NCBI GenBank assembly: GCA_004557975.1
Contig: SFEV01000071.1
Coordinates: forward strand, 1-29,151
Origin: Lachnospiraceae bacterium
GTDB lineage: Bacteria > Bacillota > Clostridia > Lachnospirales > Lachnospiraceae
Direction: 5' to 3'
DNA: 29,151 bases
Numbering within the stretch: the first letter of the stretch is position 1; each line of letters starts with the position of its first letter. The notes below the pieces were generated by a model. The model did no database searches. It was not told the DNA's origin and saw nothing but the letters and a program-made list of their open reading frames with translations. A program made the translations under genes and the position numbers. Positions 23,118 through 29,151 of this stretch are shown here, piece after piece.

Positions 23118-26100
23118 TTATTCGGACCGCAGAGCTGCTACCGGATCACTTTTGGCGGCCTTTCTGGATGGAATCAGGCCGCCCAACAGTGTCAGAAAGA
23201 CACTCAGCCCAACAAGTATGATGCCGTAAACAGCCGGAAGAGAAGCATTCACTTCTGTTGAATCCGCCAGCGTATGAATCAGAGCATTTCCCGGAATCAG
23301 CAAAAGCAGCGTCAGACCAATTCCCATCAGACCTGCGCATAAACCAATAATAAAAGTCTCTGCATTAAATACCTGGGAAACATTCCTTTTGGAAGCACCG
23401 ATAGCCCGGAGAATTCCAATTTCTTTTTTGCGTTCCAGAACACTGATATACGTAATAACACCAATCATAATAGACGATACCACAAGAGAAATTGCCACAA
23501 ATGCAACCAGTACATAACTGATAATATCCACAATATTTGTCACAGATTTCATGAGTGTCCCTACTAAATCTGTGTATGTGATTACCTTTTCCTCTTTTCC
23601 ACTTTGTTCCATCCTGAAGTTATAGTCATCCAGAATATCCAGTATCTGCGATTTGCTTTCAAAATCCTTCGGATAAATATCAATCCCGGCCGGCTTATCC
23701 AGATCAGCAAATCCCAGCTTTTTCAGATTCTTGTCGAAGGCTGCATCCTCATAAGAAATCAGGGACATCAGCAATTCCGTAAGTTCATCTTCATCCATGT
23801 TCATTTCGATGGCATCCATAAAAGCTTCCGGGTCTATATTCATCTCCTCCCCCATCCGGCTCATTGTTTCCTGCATGACGCTGCTCATATTCGCAACAAT
23901 CTGCCTGATAATCTGCTGGATGGCTCCCTGCATATTCGCTCCGATATCCCCCATCATCTGTTTCATAATTTTTTCCATTTCAGAACTGATCTGTCCGGAC
24001 ATTTTTTCCACCATCCCGGAAATCTGTCTTTGAATTGCCTCTGTAAAAGATTTTGTGTATGCCGTCATCAGCTCGCTCATATAGCTCTGCATCATTTGTG
24101 AAAAACGTTCTTGCAGCAGTTCCGTGTCAAATATGGAGGCTGCGCTCTCTGAGATACGCTTCTGGCCATCCTCCGACTGCAGATATTCCAGGAAATAATC
24201 TGCCATTTTTGAGGGATCGGGAAGTCCATTCGCCACAGCATACTCCTGATATCCGGTTATGATATCTCTTCTGAGGATTTCCATCAGCTGATCCGTGGAC
24301 ACATGAAAACTGATATTGTTCCGAATCATGTTTTCAGCCTCCTGCGTTATCTTCTGCTGTACCTCCGGTGTTCCCAGATAGGCCAGAACATTTGCAGCAC
24401 CCGGCTCTGTTATATCATTGGCTGATAAATACTCACGGTAACCTGCCACCAGCTTTCCCGCCACACTCAGAAGCTGCTCATACGAAACCGAAATTTCAAA
24501 ACTGGATTTCATTAAATTCGTAATGTCCTCCGACAGTTTATGCTGTGTCTCCTGCGAGAACAGATATCTCATAAAATCATTCCAGATATTGGAGTAATCC
24601 GCTTCCGGTTTATCTTTGATACTCTCCTGATACCCCTGCAGGATATTCGTAAATATTACCCGCATATCCTCCAGGGATACAGACAGATTAAGATCTTTCA
24701 CCATTTCTCCCATATCCATGTTAAAATCCTGTGGCAGATCGGCAGTGAATTTATCCGGTTCCATCATATCTTCCAGATCAAAGTCAGAAAAATCCATCTG
24801 AAATACCTGAGACAGATCCGGCATCCCGTCGTCCATGTTGAAATACTGTGACAAATCAGGCATACCAAAATCAGACATATTAAAATCAGGCATATCCAGA
24901 TCAAACATACTCTCATCCATTCCAAAAGCTTCCCGAAGTGCATCCGTGTCAATCTGAAACAGAGATGCCATGTCGAATCTGTTCTCCGCCTTATCTTCTC
25001 CGAAGGCTTCCCCTGTAAAAACATTGATATCCGGATGGGCCAGCTGTTCCTTCACGATTTTACTTTGTGCCGCCTGTTCAATGACATGTTTTGTCAGTTC
25101 CACTGTATATCCTATTCCTGAATCCAGCATAACGGCTGTCGCTTCCCCGGATGGCTGGACCACTCCCACAATCTCAATATCTTCACCGGCTCTTATCAGT
25201 TTTCTCATGTAAGCATCGTCATCCGACTTGTCCTTCCAGACGTGATATTCCCGGTCATACTCATAGTAATCTGTACTGTAAACGAGTTTAAAGGAAGTTC
25301 CCAGAATTTCCTCATAAGAATAAGAACGGATATCTGTCGGTGTCACGACATTCTCCTCGGCCATAAACTGCCTGACCATCTCGTCCAGTTCGAGAGAATC
25401 ACGAAGGCCCAGTGTATACATCATAAGATCGCTGATGTTTCCTCCGGAAGTAAGTACCAGGACACATTCGTTATATTTTTCCGGCCATCTTCCCGCCTTC
25501 ACATCATACTGCTCCTGATACAGTCCGGGATTCTCCGGCATTTCATAGAAAACATCCGTACTCATAGTCATTGCCATCAGACTGTTTGAATTTACAGAAG
25601 AGCCAAAACCTAAGGAAGCAAAGGATTTGTCCGGATGAACCTGACGGGTCCTGCTGCCATCCATCCTGTAAATCTGTGGTGCAACCTGATAAGTATATTC
25701 CACAGAATTCACATAGTTTTCTATCCCGCTTTCCCCACTGTCAAAATACCGTTTCAGAGATTCCAGATCATTTGCATCCATTTTGGAAAACATGTTCGTA
25801 ACCATCTCCATAACACCGATTTCCCCTGTATCCTTCACCGGCCCGCTGCCGCCTGCACCTGCCATCATCGAAGCGAGATCAAATCCGGTACTGCTGATCT
25901 GCAGCGGATACTCTGACAATGTGTCTTCCTCCATTGCCTGAATATATGCATTTACTCCATTGGAGATTGCCAGAATCAGTGCTATACCGATAATACCGAT
26001 TGATCCCGCAAAGGATGTCAGAAGAGTCCTGGCCTTCTTCGTCTTCAGGTTATTGAAGCTCAGAGACAATGCCGTCAAAAAAGACATGGATGATTTTCCC

Positions 26101-26819
26101 ATATTTTTGTGCAGCAAAGTCCCGGTTTCTTTTTCATCCACTTCAAACGGATCAGAGTCGGTCTGAATTTTTCCGTCTCTGAGATTGACAATGCGGGTGG
26201 CATAAGCCTCCGCCAATTCAGGATTATGCGTTACCATGACAACCAGCCGTTCTCTCGCAACCTCCTTCAGAAGTTCCATAACCTGCACGCTGGTATCACT
26301 GTCCAGTGCCCCTGTGGGCTCATCCGCCAGCAGGATATCCGGATCATTTACCAAAGCTCTGGCAATAGCCACACGCTGCATCTGTCCGCCGGACATCTGA
26401 TTCGGCTTTTTGTGGAGCTGTGCACCGAGCCCTACCTGTTCCAGTGCCTGTTTTGCCCGTTTTCTCCGCTCTGTTTTGGAAATTCCGGAAATTGTCAATG
26501 CCAGTTCCACATTGGACAGCACACTCTGGTGTGGAATCAGATTATAACTCTGAAACACAAAGCCAATGGTATGATTGCGATAAGAATCCCAGTCTCTGTC
26601 CTTATACTTTTTTGTTGATATACCATTGATAATCAAATCTCCGCTGTCATAGCGGTCAAGTCCGCCGATAATATTCAGCAGAGTTGTTTTTCCCGAACCG
26701 CTGGGGCCGAGAATCGCCACAAACTCATTTTCACGGAGATTCAGACTGACTCCGTCCAGCGCCCTCTGCACTAAATTTCCGGTTCTGTACTGTTTATAAA
26801 TCTGCCTGATCTGAAGCAT
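23118..26819 (-). CDS. fused ATPase-FtsX/MacB-type ABC permease with very large extracellular domain
   Basis: The product is a 1233-residue single-chain ABC protein. An N-terminal LolD/MacB-like ATPase has Walker A GPSGSGKTT (~38-46), Q-loop VFQSYN, signature MSGGQMQR (~142-149), Walker B ILLADEPTGALD and H-loop VTHNPE. A first helix follows at ~265-290 (LLTSFAGSIGIIGIALILAI). Then comes an extracytoplasmic region of ~770 residues, then three C-terminal helices of the FtsX type with ERKKEIGILRAIGASK and a final LIPSRKAAKSDPVAALRSE. The ectodomain includes Met/Asp-rich repeats (MPDLSQYFNM, MPDLSQVFQM) and long amphipathic Met-rich helices. Such transporters act by mechanotransmission rather than transport through the membrane; this role is inferred. 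The start is the ATG at 26819, 8 nt after AAGGAG; a GTG 9 nt upstream is less likely. Confidence 0.88.
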   Translation of the reverse strand: MLQIRQIYKQYRTGNLVQRALDGVSLNLRENEFVAILGPSGSGKTTLLNIIGGLDRYDSGDLIINGISTKKYKDRDWDSYRNHTIGFVFQSYNLIPHQSVLSNVELALTISGISKTERRKRAKQALEQVGLGAQLHKKPNQMSGGQMQRVAIARALVNDPDILLADEPTGALDSDTSVQVMELLKEVARERLVVMVTHNPELAEAYATRIVNLRDGKIQTDSDPFEVDEKETGTLLHKNMGKSSMSFLTALSLSFNNLKTKKARTLLTSFAGSIGIIGIALILAISNGVNAYIQAMEEDTLSEYPLQISSTGFDLASMMAGAGGSGPVKDTGEIGVMEMVTNMFSKMDANDLESLKRYFDSGESGIENYVNSVEYTYQVAPQIYRMDGSRTRQVHPDKSFASLGFGSSVNSNSLMAMTMSTDVFYEMPENPGLYQEQYDVKAGRWPEKYNECVLVLTSGGNISDLMMYTLGLRDSLELDEMVRQFMAEENVVTPTDIRSYSYEEILGTSFKLVYSTDYYEYDREYHVWKDKSDDDAYMRKLIRAGEDIEIVGVVQPSGEATAVMLDSGIGYTVELTKHVIEQAAQSKIVKEQLAHPDINVFTGEAFGEDKAENRFDMASLFQIDTDALREAFGMDESMFDLDMPDFNMSDFGMPDLSQYFNMDDGMPDLSQVFQMDFSDFDLEDMMEPDKFTADLPQDFNMDMGEMVKDLNLSVSLEDMRVIFTNILQGYQESIKDKPEADYSNIWNDFMRYLFSQETQHKLSEDITNLMKSSFEISVSYEQLLSVAGKLVAGYREYLSANDITEPGAANVLAYLGTPEVQQKITQEAENMIRNNISFHVSTDQLMEILRRDIITGYQEYAVANGLPDPSKMADYFLEYLQSEDGQKRISESAASIFDTELLQERFSQMMQSYMSELMTAYTKSFTEAIQRQISGMVEKMSGQISSEMEKIMKQMMGDIGANMQGAIQQIIRQIVANMSSVMQETMSRMGEEMNIDPEAFMDAIEMNMDEDELTELLMSLISYEDAAFDKNLKKLGFADLDKPAGIDIYPKDFESKSQILDILDDYNFRMEQSGKEEKVITYTDLVGTLMKSVTNIVDIISYVLVAFVAISLVVSSIMIGVITYISVLERKKEIGILRAIGASKRNVSQVFNAETFIIGLCAGLMGIGLTLLLLIPGNALIHTLADSTEVNASLPAVYGIILVGLSVFLTLLGGLIPSRKAAKSDPVAALRSE

Positions 26820-26881
26820 GGCAGCCACTCCTTTTATAAAAGCTGGAGCTGGATGATCTGACGCAGGATCACACCACCTCG

Positions 26882-27041
26882 TTATTTCATAATCTTTTCC
26901 GCCGCGTTACCTGAAAGGGATGCATATCTCCAGTACCAGTCCCCGTCAAGAAAGACACCGTTCGGAAGTTTATTTTCATAATCCTCCTGTTCCCAAGCAG
27001 ACAGTCTTTCATACTGTTCACGGCAGATGGATTTATTCCTC
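26882..27041 (-). pseudogene. orphan C-terminal gene fragment
   Basis: About 52 sense codons without a start end in REQYERLSAWEQEDYE, then LPNGVFLDGDWYWRYASL and AAEKIMK. It has protein-like composition, with many aromatic and acidic residues, and sits directly after the MerR remnant in another frame. An in-frame TGA closes it upstream. I do not recognise the family. It appears to be the tail of a gene whose 5' part was deleted. Confidence 0.4.
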
Positions 27042-27300
27042 CGGGATCAGATTGCTTACATACTCTGTCTTTCCGGACAGAACATCATCGTAAAACCCCT
27101 GCTTCCAGTCAATATAAGCGATACTGTCCTGGAGTCGTTCCAGTTCTTCCTCCAGTTGCTTCCGCTTTTCGGCAAGTATTTGTTTTCTTTCTGAAATCGT
27201 GCTTTTCCCTTTCAGGCCCAAAGCAATGTAATCCCGCATTTCCTGAATGCTCATGTTGCAGTTGCGCAGACAGCTCAGACATGAAATCCGCTTTTCTCCG
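27033..27300 (-). pseudogene. MerR family regulator, C-terminal remnant lacking the DNA-binding domain
   Basis: The recognisable part starts near CLRNCNMSIQEMRDYI, the end of a MerR winged-helix domain. It continues through the dimerisation helix (ERKQILAEKRKQLEEELERL) and a short effector tail DWKQGFYDDVLSGKTEYV. The helix-turn-helix that should open the protein is missing. Upstream of ~27290 the minus-strand frame is antisense to an aldo/keto-reductase fragment. The nominal 116-residue frame from 27383 therefore has a meaningless N-terminus. In an intact genome this regulator was probably divergent from the reductase. Confidence 0.75.
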
Positions 27301-27522
27301 GCCATTAACGTGGCCATGCGAATAGAAGCTCTTCCTGAGGAAAAGCGTCCATCCGCCTGTATTGGATGCGGCAGATGCGCCAAAATTTGCCCGCAGGGTA
27401 TTGATATTCCCCAGGCGATGAAAGATTTTTCACAATCTCTCAGCAGGATTCCCAGCTGGGCGGAAATCTGCCGCCGGCGAGATATGGCAGCCAGAAAGAA
27501 TAACGGTCAGATAACACGATAA
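27290..27522 (+). pseudogene. aldo/keto reductase with C-terminal ferredoxin-like domain, C-terminal fragment
   Basis: About 70 codons encode NVAMRIEALPEEKRPSA followed by a four-cysteine cluster, CIGCGRCAKICPQGIDIP, and the usual tail SWAEICRRRDMAA. This is the 4Fe-4S extension found on a group of bacterial aldo/keto reductases (COG1453-like). The entire TIM-barrel domain with its catalytic residues is absent. The fragment abuts the MerR remnant head to head, so one deletion removed the 5' ends of both genes and their shared promoter. The stop at 27522 precedes the convergent D-serine ammonia-lyase stop by ~30 nt. Confidence 0.75.
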
Positions 27523-27551
27523 ATTTTGTCCTGAGAAATGGGAGTAAAAAT

Positions 27552-28778
27552 TCAGGAATCAGGATACGTTTTTTTATACACTTCCCGGATTTCTTCCGGA
27601 ACCAGACTGCCCCCCGTTGCCCAGGCAATGTGGGCGGCATTCTGCATTTTTCCGGTAAGACCGTTTTCTTCCAGGTAGCTCCGGATCCCGTCACTCTCCC
27701 CCATTTTTACCGCTCCCTGAAAAGCGGCACATGCACTCGGCTCCAGGAAAATATTTTCCGTCTCCTGCAAATCTCTCAGATAATCATACAAGTTAGCATC
27801 CTGAACGGTAAATATTCCACTCAGGAAAGGTCTCATAACGCTGCATACAAAACCGGACGGTCTTCCCACAGCCAGTCCGTCTGCATGAGTCCTTCCTGAG
27901 AGCCCGATATCCTGAACACAAATATCGCTGTTTTGTCCCGTTGCCATGCCAAGGAGCATACACGGAGCCTGTGTCGGCTCAACAAAAAAGCAATGCACAT
28001 GATCCTGAAATATTTGTTTCAGGCCAAAACTGATGCCGCCCGGAGCTCCGCCCACTCCGCAGGGAATATATACAAACAGCGGATGCTCTCCATCAACTGT
28101 AATTCCTTTTTCTGCCAGCTGTCCTGCCAGTCGCTTTGCCGCCACTGCATAGCCCAGGAAAAGAGTTCCTGAATTTTCGTCATCTACAAAATAACTTTCA
28201 GGATCCTCATCCGACAAGCGCCTGCCGTTTTTCACAGCTTCACTGTAATCAGAATCATATTCTATGACCGCAACGCCATGACTCCTCAGAAGATCTTTCT
28301 TCCACTGTTTTGCATCAGCAGACATGTGCACAATTACTTTATAGCCAATGGCCGCGCTCATAATCCCAATGCTCATACCGAGATTACCCGTCGAGCCAAC
28401 CTGAACTGTATACTGTGAAAAAAAATCCCGGAATTTCGGTTCTGCCAGACAGGAATAATCATCTTTCAGAGAAAGTATGTCATGCTCCAGCGCCAGATCT
28501 TCCGTATGCTTCAGTACTTCATAAATTCCCCCTCTGGCTTTTACGGAACCTGCAATGGCAAGATGACTGTCTTGTTTCAATAAAAGGCGGCCTTCCAGAC
28601 GACTTCCATATTTCCTGTTTATTGTATTTTTCATAGCTGGAATGTCCGTCAAATCAGATTCAATGATGCCGCCTCTGTCCCTTGTTTCCGGGAAGCATCT
28701 CATAATAAACGGGGCAAACCGTTTCAGGCGTTCCTCAGCATCTTCCACATCCTCCATGGATAATTCGCAGTCCTTCAT
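27552..28778 (-). CDS. dsdA: D-serine ammonia-lyase (D-serine dehydratase)
   Basis: A PLP-dependent cytoplasmic enzyme that converts D-serine to pyruvate and ammonia, allowing detoxification or use as a carbon and nitrogen source. The open frame has 408 residues against ~440 for E. coli DsdA. Key motifs are present: GGIIESDL, the PLP lysine Lys80 in GSVKARGGIYEVL, the phosphate-binding VGSTGNLGMSIGI, VHMSADAKQWKK, CGVGGAPGG and WATGGSLVPEE. Family-like sequence extends upstream of the ATG at 28778 (EVQKGREVIWINPDKVSFAGA). A one-base frame break near 28846-28851 separates this from an ATG at 28857 that would give MFNLNEVQKG or similar. Initiation at 28778 alone would drop ~28 residues of the N-terminus. 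No dsdX permease or dsdC regulator is nearby. Confidence 0.88.
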   Translation of the reverse strand: MKDCELSMEDVEDAEERLKRFAPFIMRCFPETRDRGGIIESDLTDIPAMKNTINRKYGSRLEGRLLLKQDSHLAIAGSVKARGGIYEVLKHTEDLALEHDILSLKDDYSCLAEPKFRDFFSQYTVQVGSTGNLGMSIGIMSAAIGYKVIVHMSADAKQWKKDLLRSHGVAVIEYDSDYSEAVKNGRRLSDEDPESYFVDDENSGTLFLGYAVAAKRLAGQLAEKGITVDGEHPLFVYIPCGVGGAPGGISFGLKQIFQDHVHCFFVEPTQAPCMLLGMATGQNSDICVQDIGLSGRTHADGLAVGRPSGFVCSVMRPFLSGIFTVQDANLYDYLRDLQETENIFLEPSACAAFQGAVKMGESDGIRSYLEENGLTGKMQNAAHIAWATGGSLVPEEIREVYKKTYPDS

Positions 28779-28857
28779 CGCCCCGGCAAAAGAAACCTTA
28801 TCCGGATTGATCCAGATAACCTCCCTGCCTTTCTGTACTTCATTTAAAATTAAACAT
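28779..28857 (-). other. probable true 5' end of dsdA, out of frame by one nucleotide
   Basis: An ATG at 28857 (weak GGGG upstream) starts MFNFK then a stop. Removing one base from the TTTTAAA run (minus strand, about 28852-28846) joins it to NEVQKGREVIWINPDKVS, which resembles the start of DsdA proteins. A TTGACT hexamer ~25 nt upstream may be the -35 of a poor promoter. Confidence 0.55.
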
Positions 28858-29151
28858 TTTTACCCCAAATAAAAACGGTGCAGTCAATAGCACAATATAA
28901 ACAATTTATTTTCAGCTACTTGTAGAGGTTTTCCGTCAGTTTCGGTTCAATCCTACATCTTAGAATAAATATATTAATATATATATATAAGCTCATTAAT
29001 TTGCGCCCTTTTCAATCGGCATGGGCAAAGGTACGACAGGAAAGGGGCATTTTGTAATACCCAAAAATGCCGGATAAAAAAGCCGGCGCGGCGCATTGCA
29101 AGCGGGTTTACACGTTATTTCCTATACAAATTCCGAAAAAAATCCTGCAAA
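28858..29151. other. non-coding right end with hairpins
   Basis: No convincing gene is visible. The stretch contains an AT-only run with TATATATATATA (~28970-28991) and a hairpin GGCATTTT/AAAATGCC (29046-29053 with 29064-29071). A second small GCCGG/CCGGC hairpin follows around an A-run (29069-29085). The last ~60 nt may be the leader of a gene beyond the edge. Confidence 0.4.

Noticed and set aside
27247..27289. N-terminal part of the 91-codon plus-strand frame as real reductase sequence
   Set aside because: This stretch is antisense to the conserved MerR helix (MSIQEMRDY); reductase similarity begins only after ~27290.
28920..28965. CRISPR-repeat-like TTCGGTTCAATCCTACATCT
   Set aside because: Only one copy is present and no periodic spacing is seen.

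Overview
The window looks like a chromosomal stretch from a gut-type clostridium, most likely Lachnospiraceae. This is inferred from moderate GC, AAGGAGG-type ribosome binding sites, a type I-C-like Cas3, large FtsX-type ABC permeases, BspA-like leucine-rich surface proteins and REC-GGDEF-EAL signalling. I cannot name the genus. The dominant theme is ordinary metabolism, transport and signalling, in which many loci carry deletions or single-tract frameshifts.

Left part (1-5800). A Cas3 helicase-nuclease on the minus strand runs off the left edge; the rest of its operon and any CRISPR array would lie outside. After a 530-bp spacer come an FAD-dependent dehydrogenase-like protein with its own promoter and terminator, then a TetR regulator overlapping a cation:proton antiporter. 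The TetR promoter lies inside a long palindrome, which suggests autorepression. The antiporter keeps only its N-terminal half and its last ~45 residues.

Centre-left (5800-12990, minus strand). This is a carbohydrate locus. Two GH120-family beta-xylosidase-like genes, each with a good sigma-A promoter, lie upstream of the remains of an Opp/Dpp-type ABC importer. The importer is broken throughout: oppB is absent, oppC lacks its N-terminus, oppD lacks Walker A, and oppF runs at a deletion junction into the C-terminal part of the substrate-binding protein. The second GH120 gene has lost the reading frame to its start codon through an apparent 1-nt indel.

Centre (12990-19000, minus strand). This looks like one operon: a REC / degenerate GGDEF / EAL phosphodiesterase, a broken membrane-sensor N-terminus (TA-repeat frameshift plus truncation), a membrane-anchored fusion of a SanA/DUF218 domain with an Amidase_6 domain, and a secreted BspA-like protein. 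The last gene is interrupted at a run of eight G, so it could be phase variable.

Right part (19000-29151). An AT-rich spacer with a perfect 44-bp tandem duplication precedes a heterodimeric ABC exporter pair (one degenerate and one canonical ATPase site). Convergent to it is a 1233-residue fused ATPase/FtsX permease with an unusually large Met-rich extracellular domain. Next come an orphan gene tail, a MerR fragment and an aldo/keto-reductase fragment lying head to head across a deletion. D-serine ammonia-lyase follows, with a small frameshift at its N-terminus. The last ~290 bases are non-coding with hairpins.

Whether the lesions reflect genome decay, phase-variable tracts or assembly and sequencing error cannot be decided from sequence alone. 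The kilobase-scale in-gene deletions argue that at least part is real or a structural misassembly; the homopolymer and dinucleotide lesions could be read errors.
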